In this document: in pieces, positions 51,309 to 61,276 of the stretch
Position numbering within the stretch: the stretch's first letter is position 1
How the letters are laid out: every line of letters begins with the position of its first letter
DNA from: Pseudomonas sp. R4-35-07
GTDB taxonomy: Bacteria > Pseudomonadota > Gammaproteobacteria > Pseudomonadales > Pseudomonadaceae
Assembly: GCF_003852235.1 (NCBI RefSeq)
Contig: NZ_CP027732.1
Coordinates: forward strand, 5,022,001-5,086,000
Length of the DNA: 64,000 bases
Direction: 5' to 3'
The notes under the pieces: generated by a model
Database searches by the model: none
Told to the model about the DNA's origin: nothing
The model's input: only the letters and a program-made list of their open reading frames with translations
Translations under genes and position numbers: made by a program

Positions 51309-52202
51309 ATGACCAGCAGTCCCGAACACGCCAGGCTCCTGCGCCTGGCCACCCGCGCCTCGGTGGGCGTGGCCAGTGCGTTGATCATCACCAAGGCCAT
51401 CGCCTGGTGGTTCAGTGGCTCGGTGGCCATGCTCGCCGGGTTGACCGACTCGCTGCTCGACGGCGTGACCTCGCTGCTCAATCTGCTGGCGGTGCACTAT
51501 GCCCTGCGCCCCGCCGATGACGATCACCGTTACGGTCACGGCAAGGCGGAGTCGCTGTCGGGCATGGCCCAGGCGCTGTTTATCGGCGGCAGCGCAGCGT
51601 TGATCGCCTTCCAGGCCTACCAACGCTTGCAACACCCGGAGCCTGTAGGCGCGCCCTGGCTGAGCATCGGCGTAATCGTGTTTTCACTGGCGCTGACCGT
51701 GGCGTTGTTGATGCTGCAACACCGGGTGATCCGCGAAACCGGCTCCAACGCGGTGCGCGCCGATTCGCTGCATTACCGCTCCGACCTGATGCTCAACGGC
51801 AGCATCCTGGTGGCGCTGGTGCTCGCCGGTTTTGGCTTCCATCAGGTGGACGCCTGGTTCGGCCTGGGTATCGCCGCCTACATATTGTGGAGCGCCATCC
51901 AGATCGCCCGGGAAAGCTTTGCCGTATTGATGGACGAAGAACTACCGGCGGATATCAGCCAGCATATGCTCGACCTGGCCCGCAGCGTACCGGGCGTGCT
52001 GGGCGCCCATGACTTGCGCACGCGGGTTTCCGGCAACCACTGGTTCGTGCAGTTGCACCTGGAGTTGCCAGGTGAATTGACGCTGTCGGTGGCCCACGGC
52101 ATCAGCGACCAAGCCGCCGATGCCATTCATCAGGCCTACCCGAAGGCCGAGGTGCTGGTGCACGCCGACCCGCAGGAAGTGGTCACCGGCGCCAGCGCTT
52201 AA
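51309..52202 (+). CDS. fieF: Cation-diffusion-facilitator metal exporter, FieF type
   Basis: The 297-residue CDF transporter exports divalent metals such as iron or zinc by proton antiport. It has six membrane segments. Metal site residues are visible: the first pair in TDSLLDGVTSLLNL, the DDDHRYGHGKAESL loop, and HYRSDLMLNGS in TM5 as the HxxxD pair. A cytoplasmic C-terminal domain ends with AEVLVHADPQE. The gene follows the YceK-like lipoprotein. Its stop overlaps the end of the convergent DUF6515 gene by four bases. Metal preference is inferred from the family. Confidence 0.9.
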   Translation: MTSSPEHARLLRLATRASVGVASALIITKAIAWWFSGSVAMLAGLTDSLLDGVTSLLNLLAVHYALRPADDDHRYGHGKAESLSGMAQALFIGGSAALIAFQAYQRLQHPEPVGAPWLSIGVIVFSLALTVALLMLQHRVIRETGSNAVRADSLHYRSDLMLNGSILVALVLAGFGFHQVDAWFGLGIAAYILWSAIQIARESFAVLMDEELPADISQHMLDLARSVPGVLGAHDLRTRVSGNHWFVQLHLELPGELTLSVAHGISDQAADAIHQAYPKAEVLVHADPQEVVTGASA

Positions 52203-53215
52203 TACTGGACCTGATAGCCGCGACTGCTCAGGCAGTTGCCCTGGGCCTGGCGGTAGGTTTGCACCACCGCCGGGTCGGGGGCGTAGGTGGCGGTCTGCGG
52301 GTCAAAGCCGCTTTGCTGCGCGGCCCAGCGATAACAATCGTAACCGTCCTGCTGCACCTGAGCCGGGGATTGCCCGTTGGCCGGGTAGGCCACTACGTTA
52401 TAGCCATTGCCTTGCGGCGCAGGCTGAGGCGCCGGCACCTGCGCCGGCGGTTCCACCACCACGTATTGCTGGGTGTTCTGTTCGTAGGAGTAGTAGGCGC
52501 CAGCCGCCAGGAACAATAGCGAACCGCCCACCCAAACTTCACGCGCGTAGTCCGGCAAATACTGCACCCGGATGCCATACGGTGGCCTCACCACCACATA
52601 GCGCGGGCCTTGCGGGCGATACCAGTAGCCGCCGGAATAGAAATAGTCTTGGCCACGGTAGGGCACGCGGTAATTGCGATCGGGGAACCGGTCGACGATA
52701 TAGCCTGGACGATATTGCGGGCCCGCCCCCCAACCGTTGCCGTGCCCATCGGGACGCCCCGGCCAGCGGTTGTCGCCGGGACGGCCATGGTCACCAGGCC
52801 GCGAACCTGGACCGCCCGCTTCCCAATGCCGGTTGTCGTCGTTCCGCCGTGGGATATCACGGTAGTAGCCCTGGCGCGGTTCCTGGGTCTGGCGCACGGT
52901 ATCGGGCCGCCCCTGGATCGGCAGGTTGTTCGACGGCTGTGGCTGCGGTTGCGGCCGCCCCTGTTCATTCGCCTGCGGGCGCCCCTGCCATTGACCGCCG
53001 CCATTCTGGCCGCCGCGATCAATGTGCGGATTCTGCGGGCGTGGCGGGTTATTCTCCGGGCGCCCGCCCCCTTCCGGCCCGCGCTCATGCTGACCGCCGC
53101 CGCCCTGTGGGCGCTGCCCCTGGCCCGGAGAGTTATCGCGTTCGTCGGCCACCGCCTGGGCGCCGACGCTGACCACCAGCAAACCAACACCTGCCATACG
53201 CCAGATGCGCTTCAT
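52199..53215 (-). CDS. DUF6515-family exported, Gly/Pro/Gln-rich protein
   Basis: The 338-residue protein begins with a signal peptide (MKRIWRMAGVGLLVVSVGAQAVADE). A low-complexity region of about 150 residues follows, rich in G, P, Q, N and R. It then has the DUF6515 core with YRPGYIVDRFPDRNYRVPYRGQDYFYSGGYWYRPQGPRYVVV and a hydrophobic GGSLLFLAAGAYYSY. Near the C-terminus, DGYDCYRWAAQQSGFDPQ is a DUF4124/phage-type motif commonly found in such proteins. It is probably envelope-associated. The ATG at 53215 follows GAGGAAAAGC. The function is unknown. Confidence 0.82.
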   Translation of the reverse strand: MKRIWRMAGVGLLVVSVGAQAVADERDNSPGQGQRPQGGGGQHERGPEGGGRPENNPPRPQNPHIDRGGQNGGGQWQGRPQANEQGRPQPQPQPSNNLPIQGRPDTVRQTQEPRQGYYRDIPRRNDDNRHWEAGGPGSRPGDHGRPGDNRWPGRPDGHGNGWGAGPQYRPGYIVDRFPDRNYRVPYRGQDYFYSGGYWYRPQGPRYVVVRPPYGIRVQYLPDYAREVWVGGSLLFLAAGAYYSYEQNTQQYVVVEPPAQVPAPQPAPQGNGYNVVAYPANGQSPAQVQQDGYDCYRWAAQQSGFDPQTATYAPDPAVVQTYRQAQGNCLSSRGYQVQY

Positions 53216-53633
53216 GCTTTTCCTCACTGCGGGTTAGGGCTCGATCATGAGACTGGAAAAGCCTCGCCCGGTTCTGAGACAGGTTATCAGTCACAAGAAC
53301 TATTTTCTTGAACGCAAAAGAAAAGGGGTGACCCGTCGGCCACCCCTTGAGAATTTCGTCCTGGCTCAACGCTTTTGACGTTGGCTCACCTCACGCCGTC
53401 TTGTGGACAGTGTGCAGCCTGGAGGCCGGCTCAACCCTGCTCGGGTGGCGGCCGCAGCGGGCCTGATTGGGCCCGCTGTGAATGGACTGTTGTCCAGGCG
53501 GTGATTCTGTTGATAAAGATACAGGCCCGGGCCCGACGGATGATTGCGAAGATTGCGTCAATAAACAGTGCTTGCGCAATTTTTAACCCTTCATGGATAA
53601 TTCACCGCAATAGTTACGACAAAGGCCAACCCA
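53216..53633. other. Intergenic region between DUF6515 and the Lrp-type regulator
   Basis: This is 418 bases with no supported gene. It holds two hairpins: AAGGGGTG/CACCCCTT at 53322-53348, and the stronger CAGCGGGCC-TGATTG-GGCCCGCTG at 53455-53478. Divergent promoters must lie here. Confidence 0.55.
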
Positions 53634-54113
53634 ATGAGCAAGCTTGACCGATACGACCTGAGTATTTTGGCGGAATTGCAGCGTGACGCACGGATCTCCA
53701 ACCAGGAGTTGGCCGAGCGCATCGGCCTGTCGCCTTCGCCCTGCTCGCGCCGGGTCAAGCAATTGGAAGACGACGGCTACATCGCCCGTCAGGTCGCGTT
53801 GCTCGACCGCAAGATGCTCGGCCTGAGCCTGACCGCCTACGTGTTGATCGGCATGGACCGGCATACCCCGGAACGTTTCGAAAATTTCGAAGCGGCCATC
53901 CGCACCTTGCCCCAGGTGCTGGAATGCAGCCTGGTGACCGGGATGGACGCCGACTATCAATTGAAAGTGGTGGTGCCGGATATGGATCACTATCAGAAAC
54001 TGCTGCTGGGGCATCTGACCCGGATTGAAGGCGTGACCAGTGTGCGCTCGAGCTTTGTGCTCAACCAAGTCTTGAATAGCACCGAACTGCCCCTGACACA
54101 CCTGCGCACCTGA
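53634..54113 (+). CDS. Lrp/AsnC-family transcriptional regulator
   Basis: The 159-residue protein has an N-terminal HTH (DRYDLSILAELQRDARISNQELAERIGLSPSPCSRRVKQLEDDGYI). A RAM ligand-binding domain (LECSLVTGMDADYQLKVVVPD...LTRIEGVTSVRSSFVLNQV) follows. It most resembles the YbaO/DecR subgroup, whose E. coli member responds to cysteine, but no target gene is adjacent. The ATG at 53634 is preceded by AAAGGCCAACCC. A REPIN follows the gene. Confidence 0.87.
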   Translation: MSKLDRYDLSILAELQRDARISNQELAERIGLSPSPCSRRVKQLEDDGYIARQVALLDRKMLGLSLTAYVLIGMDRHTPERFENFEAAIRTLPQVLECSLVTGMDADYQLKVVVPDMDHYQKLLLGHLTRIEGVTSVRSSFVLNQVLNSTELPLTHLRT

Positions 54114-54130
54114 GAACACTGAAGTTCAAA

Positions 54131-54219
54131 TGTGGGAGGGGGCTTGCCCCCGATGGCGGTGGATCAGTTGATAATGTACCGACTGACACTCAGCTATCGG
54201 GGGCAAGCCCCCTCCCACA
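54131..54219. repeat. REPIN (GGGGGCTTGC family)
   Basis: A facing REP pair lies between the Lrp-type gene and the DUF2788 gene, both on the plus strand. Confidence 0.9.
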
Positions 54220-54300
54220 TTTGGATTGCACTTCGATCCAGGTCAATGTTGTGCCTGTGACGCTGCCGTATACTTCCCGCCTGCCTTAGTAGGAAGCCCC

Positions 54301-54519
54301 ATGAACAACATCGACCCCGCCCTGTTCGAAGAATGGATGATGACCGGCCTGGTCACGATCCTGATTATCTTCATGGGCTTTATCGTCTGGGACCTGGCGA
54401 AAAAATCCAAGGCCGGGCGGTTTGGCTCGTTCATTCTGTTTTTCGTGCTGGGCCTGGGCGTGGCCGCGTTCATCATCAAGAGCGTGGTGATCGGCCTGAT
54501 CGAGTCCGGCGCGTTATAA
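54301..54519 (+). CDS. DUF2788-family small membrane protein
   Basis: The 72-residue protein has two hydrophobic segments ([20 protein letters not shown] and [20 protein letters not shown]) separated by a basic loop (AKKSKAGR). It matches DUF2788, a small inner-membrane family of unknown function. The ATG at 54301 follows TAGGAAGCCCC. Its stop overlaps the end of the convergent rluE gene by six bases. Confidence 0.87.
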   Translation: MNNIDPALFEEWMMTGLVTILIIFMGFIVWDLAKKSKAGRFGSFILFFVLGLGVAAFIIKSVVIGLIESGAL

Positions 54520-55149
54520 ACGCGGCGGTACTGCCTTCCACTGGCCCTGATCGAGGCCTTCGATAGACCAGTCGCCAATGCGCACGCGCACCAGGCGCAA
54601 CGTCGGCAAGCCCACCGCAGCGGTCATGCGCCGTACCTGGCGGTTACGCCCTTCACGAATCACCAGCTCCAGCCAATGGGTGGGCACGCTTTTGCGAAAG
54701 CGCACGGGCGGGTTGCGTGGCCATAAATCAGGCTCCTCCAACCGGCGGGCCTCAGCGGGCAGGGTCATGCCATCGTTAAGCTCTACGCCGTCGCGCAGAC
54801 ATTGCAGCTGTGCTTCGGTGGGTTCGCCTTCGACCTGCACCCAGTAGGTTTTCGCCAGCTTGTGCCTGGGGTCGGCAATGCGCGCTTGTAGCTGGCCATC
54901 GTTGGTCAGCAGCAACAGGCCTTCGCTGTCACGGTCCAGGCGGCCTGCCGGGTAGATACCGGGAATGTCGATGTAGTCCTTGAGGGTCGCGCGCCCGCCT
55001 TCGTCACTGAACTGGGTCAGCACATCGAACGGCTTGTTGAACAGGATCAGCTTCGGCTCGGCCGGCGGTGCCTTGGCGACACGGCGCGGGCCCGCATGCG
55101 GGGGTTTCACACCAGGGCGGCGCGAATCGGGACGGGTAGGACGGGACAT
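54514..55149 (-). CDS. rluE: 23S rRNA pseudouridine synthase RluE
   Basis: The 211-residue enzyme belongs to the RsuA branch of pseudouridine synthases. The catalytic motif is [22 protein letters not shown] (Asp in RLDRD), and the C-terminal [25 protein letters not shown] is characteristic. There is no S4 domain, as in RluE, which modifies U2457 of 23S rRNA. The basic, proline-rich N-terminus precedes the fold. The ATG at 55149 is preferred over an in-frame upstream start at 55182. Confidence 0.9.
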   Translation of the reverse strand: MSRPTRPDSRRPGVKPPHAGPRRVAKAPPAEPKLILFNKPFDVLTQFSDEGGRATLKDYIDIPGIYPAGRLDRDSEGLLLLTNDGQLQARIADPRHKLAKTYWVQVEGEPTEAQLQCLRDGVELNDGMTLPAEARRLEEPDLWPRNPPVRFRKSVPTHWLELVIREGRNRQVRRMTAAVGLPTLRLVRVRIGDWSIEGLDQGQWKAVPPRL

Positions 55150-55220
55150 GGCGAAGGAGCATCTAACGGTCAGGACCGACAATGCTAGTGGCCTGACCGC
55201 TAAATGACCATCCCCACCGC

Positions 55221-56684
55221 TTAGCGGAACGGCGGCTCGTCGAAGCTGCGCAGTTTGCGCGAGTGCAGCGCGTTGAGTTCGGTACGCAGCAGGTCGACCG
55301 CTTCGATACCGATCTTCAAGTGCTGGCTGACGGCCCGCTCATAGAACGCGTTGGCCGAACCCGGCAACTTGATCTCACTGTGCAGCGGTTTGTCCGACAC
55401 ACACAACAACGTGCCGTACGGCACGCGCAGCCGGTAACCCTGGGCGGCGATGGTGCCGCTTTCCATGTCCACCGCCACGGCGCGGGACAGGTTGATCAGC
55501 GGCCGCTCCTGGGCCCAGCGCAGCTCCCAGTTGCGGTCGTCGTAGGTCAACACGGTGCCGGTGCGCAGGCGTTTTTTCAGCTCTTCGCCTTTTTCGCCGG
55601 TGACGTTCGCCGCCGCTTGCTGAAGCGCCAGCTGCACCTCGGCCAGGGCCGGGATCGGAATGTTCGGCGGTACCACGCGGTCGAGAATCCCGTCGCGACG
55701 CATATAGGCGTGGGCCAGTACGTAGTCGCCGATGGTCTGGGATTGGCGCAGGCCGCCGCAGTGCCCGATCATCAGCCAGCAATGCGGGCGCAGCACCGCC
55801 AGGTGGTCGGTGATGTTCTTGGCGTTGGACGGGCCCACGCCGATATTCACCAGGGTCACGCCGTGGCCGTCAGTGGCCTGCAAGTGATAGGCCGGCATCT
55901 GATAGCGGTGCCAGACCACGCCTGCGGCAATCGCCGACGCTTCGCCGTGGTCCATGCTCTTGTCGATCACCACGTTGCCCGGCAGCACCATGCGGATAAA
56001 ACGCGGGTCGCTGCGCAGTTGCTCCAGGCCATGCACGATGAACTGGTCAACGTAGCGATGGTAGTTGGTCAGCAGAATCCACGGCTGCACATGGCGCCAG
56101 TCGCTGCCGGTGTAGTGCACCAGGCGGCGCAGGGAAAAGTCCACACGGGCCGCGTCGAACAGGGCCAGGGGCAGCGGGTCGGTGTTTTCCCAGTCATAGA
56201 GGCCGTCGGCGATGCCATCGGTAGCGGCCGACAAGTCGGTGCTGGGAAACACGCGGGCCAGGGTCGCGGCGGTCACGCCGGAACCGGCCAGCTCGTCGCC
56301 CTGCTCCACCACGTACGGGTACGGAATGTTCTGCTGGCTGACGCCCACTTCCACCGTCACGGTGAAGTCGTGCATCAGCGGCACCAGTTGCTCCAGCAGG
56401 TACTTACGGAAGGCCGCCGGATGGGTGACGGTTACGCTGTAGGTACCTGGCAACTGCACCTTGGCATACGCCCGGGTGGTCTGTGGGACTTCGCCGTGGC
56501 AGTGGTAAGTCAGGCGCAGTTCCGGATAGCGAAACAGCGCACGTTGTGCGGCGTCGGGTTCGACGCGGTCCTTGAGGTACTGCTTGAGGGCTTGATTGAG
56601 CGCGCCAGTCGCACGCTCATGCAGGGCCGCCAGCCGATCCACGGCCTCTTCAGCGGTTTGAACGACAACAAAAGCTTCGGTCAC
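55221..56684 (-). CDS. amn: AMP nucleosidase
   Basis: The enzyme cleaves AMP to adenine and ribose-5-phosphate. The 487-residue protein has the Amn N-terminal domain ([26 protein letters not shown]) and a C-terminal phosphorylase-like domain with [42 protein letters not shown] and [16 protein letters not shown] start at the GTG at 56684, which has AGGA at about 8 bases. The ATG at 56693 sits directly on that SD and would add three residues. It appears monocistronic and lies after a REPIN. Confidence 0.92.
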   Translation of the reverse strand: MTEAFVVVQTAEEAVDRLAALHERATGALNQALKQYLKDRVEPDAAQRALFRYPELRLTYHCHGEVPQTTRAYAKVQLPGTYSVTVTHPAAFRKYLLEQLVPLMHDFTVTVEVGVSQQNIPYPYVVEQGDELAGSGVTAATLARVFPSTDLSAATDGIADGLYDWENTDPLPLALFDAARVDFSLRRLVHYTGSDWRHVQPWILLTNYHRYVDQFIVHGLEQLRSDPRFIRMVLPGNVVIDKSMDHGEASAIAAGVVWHRYQMPAYHLQATDGHGVTLVNIGVGPSNAKNITDHLAVLRPHCWLMIGHCGGLRQSQTIGDYVLAHAYMRRDGILDRVVPPNIPIPALAEVQLALQQAAANVTGEKGEELKKRLRTGTVLTYDDRNWELRWAQERPLINLSRAVAVDMESGTIAAQGYRLRVPYGTLLCVSDKPLHSEIKLPGSANAFYERAVSQHLKIGIEAVDLLRTELNALHSRKLRSFDEPPFR

Positions 56685-56774
56685 GGTAAGCATCCTGTGT
56701 TCTGGACTTGCAGGCCTTTATCTTGCCTGTATCCCTGCCTCACTGAAACACCAGAGTTGGAATGCCCTTTAAAA

Positions 56775-56863
56775 TGTGGGAGGGGGCTTGCTCCCGATAG
56801 CGGTGTGACAGTCACTGGATTCTTGGCTGACATACCGCTATCGGGAGCAAGCCCCCTCCCACA
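56775..56863. repeat. REPIN (GGGGGCTTGC family)
   Basis: A facing REP pair lies between aidB and amn, just past the aidB stop. Confidence 0.9.
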
Positions 56864-56878
56864 CTTGACCGCGTTTAT

Positions 56879-58531
56879 TCAAGGAGATAGCGGGGTTGAA
56901 CGGGCGACAAGGGCCTGCACATCCACCCCGCGCGGCAAGGCACCGTAGACCCGCCCCGATGACTCACCCAACCGACTGGCCACAAACCCATCGCTGACCG
57001 CCGCATTCCCGGCCTCCAGCAACAGCTTGGCCTGCAGCGCCAGGGCAATATCCTCGGTAAGTTGACGTGCGCGGTATTGGATATCCTGGGTGTCCATGAA
57101 CGCTGACTTCAACCCCTCGATATGCCGCGCCAGCCGGGGGTCGCCATGCCCATCGCCCAGTTCGACAAACAACGCCTCCAGCACACCCGGTTCCTTGGAC
57201 AATGCCCGCAGCACATCCAGGCATTGCACGTTGCCGGAACCTTCCCACGTCGAATTCACCGGCGCCTCACGGTACAGACGCGGCAGGATGCTGTCCTCGA
57301 CATACCCGGCGCCGCCCATGCATTCGGCGGCTTCATTGATCATGGCCGGTGCGCGTTTGCAGATCCAATACTTGCCCACCGCCGTCACCAGCCGGGCGAA
57401 TTTGGCTTCCTGTTCATTCCCCAGATGATCCAGCGCCCGCCCCATGCGCAGGCTCAAGGCCAAGGCCGCTTCGCTTTCCAGAGCCAGGTCGGCGAGCACG
57501 TTCTGCATCAACGGTTGTTCGCTCAATACGCGGCCGCCGACCGAACGGTGGGCGCAGTGGTGGCTTGCCTGGGTCAAGGCCTGGCGCATCAGCGCGCTGG
57601 AACCGACCATGCAATCGAAGCGGGTCATGGCGACCATCTCAATGATGGTCGGCACGCCGCGCCCCTCTTCACCGATCATCCAGGCCAGGGCGCCACGGAA
57701 CTCCACTTCGCTGGAAGCGTTGGAGCAGTTGCCGAGTTTGTTCTTCAACCGCTGGATGTAGAACTCGTTGCGCGTGTCATCCGGGCGATGCCGGGGCAGC
57801 AGGAAACAGGTCAGGCCCTTGTCAGTCTGAGCCAGGGTGAGGAAGGCGTCGCACATGGGCGCGGAGCAGAACCATTTGTGGCCGACCAATTCGTAGGCCT
57901 GCCCCGGCCCACCCGCGCCCACCGCGTAGGCGCGGGTGGTGTTGGCGCGCACGTCAGTGCCGCCCTGTTTTTCGGTCATGGCCATGCCGATTGTGGCACC
58001 GGCCTTGTGGGCGATGCCGACGTTGCGCGGGTCGTATTGGGTACTGAGGATCTTCGGCAGCCAGAGTTCCGCCAGCTCCGGTTGCAAGCGCAGGGCCGGG
58101 ACGCAGGCGAACGTCATGGTCAGCGGGCAACCGGTGCCCGCTTCGGCCTGGCTATGCAGGTAAGTCATCGCCGCGCGCGCCACGTGGGCGCCGGATTGCG
58201 GATGGGCCCACGGCAGCGACGGCAGGCCGTGCTCGACGGCGGTGCGCATCAGTTCGTGGTAGGCGGGGTGAAACTCCACCAAGTCAATTCGATGACCATA
58301 CCGGTCATGGCTGCTGAACACCGGCTTGTGCTGGTTGGCCAGGAAGCCGGCCTCCATCAACGGCCCGCCGGCCAGGGCACCATAGGCATCGATGCGCGAC
58401 TCGGCCCAGCCGGCGCCAAAGCGACGCGCCCACTCTTGCAGGGGCAGGTCGATGCGGTACAGGTTGGTACCGTCCAAAGACGGTGGCTGGTTGGTGACGT
58501 CGTGGGTTTCGGCAAACCGGTGCAGGTTCAT
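56879..58531 (-). CDS. aidB: Acyl-CoA dehydrogenase family protein AidB
   Basis: The 550-residue flavoprotein matches AidB, induced by alkylation in E. coli and able to bind DNA. It begins with an AidB-type stretch, DVTNQPPSLDGTNLYRIDLPLQEW. The FAD region has GMAMTEKQGGTDVRANTT and HKWFCSAPMCDAFLTLAQ. The C-terminal part has ECMGGAGYVEDSILPRLYREAPVNSTWEGSGNVQ in outline. The length is close to E. coli AidB (541). The ATG is at 58531. No ada gene is nearby, so alkylation control is not shown here. Confidence 0.9.
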   Translation of the reverse strand: MNLHRFAETHDVTNQPPSLDGTNLYRIDLPLQEWARRFGAGWAESRIDAYGALAGGPLMEAGFLANQHKPVFSSHDRYGHRIDLVEFHPAYHELMRTAVEHGLPSLPWAHPQSGAHVARAAMTYLHSQAEAGTGCPLTMTFACVPALRLQPELAELWLPKILSTQYDPRNVGIAHKAGATIGMAMTEKQGGTDVRANTTRAYAVGAGGPGQAYELVGHKWFCSAPMCDAFLTLAQTDKGLTCFLLPRHRPDDTRNEFYIQRLKNKLGNCSNASSEVEFRGALAWMIGEEGRGVPTIIEMVAMTRFDCMVGSSALMRQALTQASHHCAHRSVGGRVLSEQPLMQNVLADLALESEAALALSLRMGRALDHLGNEQEAKFARLVTAVGKYWICKRAPAMINEAAECMGGAGYVEDSILPRLYREAPVNSTWEGSGNVQCLDVLRALSKEPGVLEALFVELGDGHGDPRLARHIEGLKSAFMDTQDIQYRARQLTEDIALALQAKLLLEAGNAAVSDGFVASRLGESSGRVYGALPRGVDVQALVARSTPLSP

Positions 58532-58599
58532 GACGGGCCTCTTGGAAAAAGGCCACGTGACATTGAGGCCTTGATTTCAGTTAAGCACCGACCCAGGCC

Positions 58600-60999
58600 T
58601 TAAAAAAGTGGCATACGCGCCGAATGTTCGGCGCTTTCGCCCTCTGGTGGACACAGCACGAGCCGCTCCAGCGTCGCCTGCAAAGCCTCGAAACGTACTG
58701 GCTTGGCCAAGTGATCGTTCATGCCGATGCCATGGCAGCGCTCACGGTCCGCGACATTGAGCGCGCTGCTCAGGCCGATCACCGGTAACTCACCGCCGCC
58801 CGGCAAGGCACGAATCTGACAGCACAATGAGAAGCCGCCCTCAGGCACATCCAGCACCACCGCGTCGAACCTGTGCTCCTGCAACGCCGCCAATGCCGCC
58901 GGGCCGCCATCCACGGCCTTGACCCGATAACCCAGCTTGAGCAGCATGCCGCGCACCGCCAATTGCGCCACGCTGTTGTCATCCACCAACAATACCGTGC
59001 AATCCTGCGGCGCGCGTTGTGCAGGCCGCAACTGTGCGGCGGGCTTGGGCTCGGGCGGCACCGGCTTGACGTCCATTTCCAGCTGGAAGCGACTGCCCTT
59101 GCGCGGCTCCGAATGATGGGTGAGGCGACCGCCCATCAGCTCGATCAACTGCCGGCAAATTGCCAGGCCAATGCCCAGGCCGCCGTATTCGCGGGTCATC
59201 GAGCCATCGAGCTGGAAGAAGCGCTGGTACAGCGTGGCCTCGTCGAGAAAGGCGAAGCCGATACCGGTATCGGTCACGATAAAGCTCAGGCGCAATCCGC
59301 CATCCGCCTGGGGGACGCCCACCACGCGTAAGCGCACCGCGCCGTCGTGGGTGAATTTGAATGCGTTGTCCAGCAGGCAATCCAGGCACTGGATCAGTTT
59401 GTCGGCGTCGCCGATCACGCGGTCCGGCACGGCATCGGCGACGTCAATGGAAAACGCCAGGCCCTTGGCCTGGGCGCTGGCCGCGAACTGTTGCCGCACG
59501 GTTTCCAGCACGCCGCGCAGACCGAACACCTGCGGGCGGGCAGCCAGGCGGCCGGCCTGCAACTCGGTCAGGGTGAGAATGCCGTTGACCATGCGCATCA
59601 TGTCCCGCGCCGAACCGGCGGCGGTTTGCTGGTACTGCGCCAGGTCATCGTCCAGGGACACGGTTTGCATCAGTTCAAGGGAGCCGATCACGCCGTTCAT
59701 CGGCGTGCGTAATTCATGGGTCAAAGTAGCAAGGAATTCATCCTTGAGCCGATTGCTGCGGGCCAATTGCTGGTTGAGCACTTCGAGTTTTTGGCTGGCG
59801 TCGAACAGGATCTGCGCCTGCTGCTCGCGCATGCCGTTGATGCGGTCGGCCAGGGCCAGGGACAGCAGCGCAACTTCGATGGCCGAGCCGATCTGGCTGG
59901 CATACATCGTGAGGAATACGTTGGGCAAGTAGCCCAGCACCATCAGCGTGTTGACTACCCCGCCGAGTAAAAACGCCGACCAGGCAATGATGAAATAGCG
60001 CGCCATGCGCTGGCCGCAATACCAGGCCTTGATTGCAGCAATGAAGATGGTCACGGTAAACACCAGGGCCAGGCCGGTGGCCAGGCGCAGGGCCACCGCG
60101 TAACTGGTCAACAGCGCCAGCGCCATAACCAACCCGCCACAGGCCGCCAGCGCCAGCAAGATACGGTCGAGCCAGCGGCTGTGTTGCGCGGTGTGCAGGA
60201 AGCTGCGCGCGAACAGGCTACCGAACAAGGCCGCCGAGCCGATCAGAAACGGCACCGCCGCGTTCGCCCACCACGGGTTGTTCGGCCAGAAGTACTCCAC
60301 GGCCACGCCATTGACCGACAACTGGTACAGGCCGAACGAGGCAATGTAGAGGATGTAATACAGGTAGCTGGTGTCGCGCACGCTCAAATAAATGAACAGG
60401 TTGTAGACCAGCATACCCAGCAACACGCCGTAGATAGCGCCCAGCACATACAGGCGCAGCGGCTGTTCTTCCATATAGGCCGTGCCTGCCCAGAGGGTCA
60501 ACGGCGCCTGGATCGAGCCTTGGCTCTGCAGGCGCAGGTAGATCGTCTGCTGCTGGCCGGGCAGGAAATTGAGCTTGAACAGGTAGTTGGCCTGGCGCAC
60601 TTCACGGCTGGAAAACGGTAACGCGCTGCCGGTGCGAGTGGTGAGCCGATAGCTGCCGGTGCCGTCGTTCTGGTAAAGCTCGAGGCGATTGAGTGGCGGG
60701 TAAGCCAGCTCCACAAACCATGTCCGCGGGGAGCGGGGGTCAACGGCGGTGTAATGCAGGTTGACCTTTAACCAGAACACCGAGTGCGAATAACCGGCAT
60801 TGAGGGTGGGTGTGTCATGGGGTTTGAATTGAGCGGCGTAGGCAGGGGAACTGACGTCGGCGATGGTGAGGGTGCCGGTCGGGTCTTCGAGCACTTGCAT
60901 GACCCGGCCCAGTGGCAGGCTTCGGGTGCTCTGATTGAACTCGGCGGCGCCGGCCAGCAGCGGCAGCCCGCACAATAATAAAATCAGCAAATAGCGCAT
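58600..60999 (-). CDS. Hybrid sensor histidine kinase with 7TMR-DISM sensor and receiver
   Basis: The 799-residue protein has a signal peptide and a 7TMR-DISMED2 periplasmic domain (about 30-160). Seven membrane segments (about 180-390) and a short coiled coil follow. A HisKA domain carries the phospho-His in THELRTPMNGVIGSLELM. The HATPase (about 525-645) has DNAFKFTHDG, DTGIGF and GGLGIGLAI. A receiver (about 665-785) begins TVLLVDDN, with phospho-acceptor Asp in DAVVLDV and Lys in HLAKPV. No response regulator gene is adjacent, so phosphotransfer to a remote partner is expected. DISM sensors bind carbohydrate-like ligands; the ligand is unknown. Confidence 0.92.
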   Translation of the reverse strand: MRYLLILLLCGLPLLAGAAEFNQSTRSLPLGRVMQVLEDPTGTLTIADVSSPAYAAQFKPHDTPTLNAGYSHSVFWLKVNLHYTAVDPRSPRTWFVELAYPPLNRLELYQNDGTGSYRLTTRTGSALPFSSREVRQANYLFKLNFLPGQQQTIYLRLQSQGSIQAPLTLWAGTAYMEEQPLRLYVLGAIYGVLLGMLVYNLFIYLSVRDTSYLYYILYIASFGLYQLSVNGVAVEYFWPNNPWWANAAVPFLIGSAALFGSLFARSFLHTAQHSRWLDRILLALAACGGLVMALALLTSYAVALRLATGLALVFTVTIFIAAIKAWYCGQRMARYFIIAWSAFLLGGVVNTLMVLGYLPNVFLTMYASQIGSAIEVALLSLALADRINGMREQQAQILFDASQKLEVLNQQLARSNRLKDEFLATLTHELRTPMNGVIGSLELMQTVSLDDDLAQYQQTAAGSARDMMRMVNGILTLTELQAGRLAARPQVFGLRGVLETVRQQFAASAQAKGLAFSIDVADAVPDRVIGDADKLIQCLDCLLDNAFKFTHDGAVRLRVVGVPQADGGLRLSFIVTDTGIGFAFLDEATLYQRFFQLDGSMTREYGGLGIGLAICRQLIELMGGRLTHHSEPRKGSRFQLEMDVKPVPPEPKPAAQLRPAQRAPQDCTVLLVDDNSVAQLAVRGMLLKLGYRVKAVDGGPAALAALQEHRFDAVVLDVPEGGFSLCCQIRALPGGGELPVIGLSSALNVADRERCHGIGMNDHLAKPVRFEALQATLERLVLCPPEGESAEHSARMPLF

Positions 61000-61276
61000 A
61001 GAGCCCCAGCGTGGCCTGTCCGGTTATGGCAAAAAGCTCCCCCGTTCCTTTTGAGAAGACGTACACCGGCAATACAGTAAGTTGTTTGGATCCACTTTAG
61101 CATAGGCGGTAAAGGCCATTGGACACCATGGTAACTATTTTTCAGATGGCCCTGGGACGAGGCTTTAAGCGTATTTGCAGAGGATGTTCAGCCACCCCGA
61201 AAGCGTCACCCCAGGGCAACATTCCCTCATCGCCGGACGGCCACGCAAAAAGCGTTTGGTGGTAAGCTCGCGCACC

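Noticed and set aside
53375-53647. 90-codon plus-strand frame upstream of the Lrp-type gene
   Set aside because: It overlaps the start of the regulator in another frame, contains the GC-rich hairpin, and has no SD or family similarity.
803-56863. CRISPR array from the repeated GGGGGCTTGC units
   Set aside because: The repeats are palindromic pairs scattered between genes, not regularly spaced direct repeats, and no cas genes are present.
61000-61276. TPP riboswitch before thiD
   Set aside because: No THI-box-like sequence (CUGAGA or ACCUGA context) is visible in the gap.
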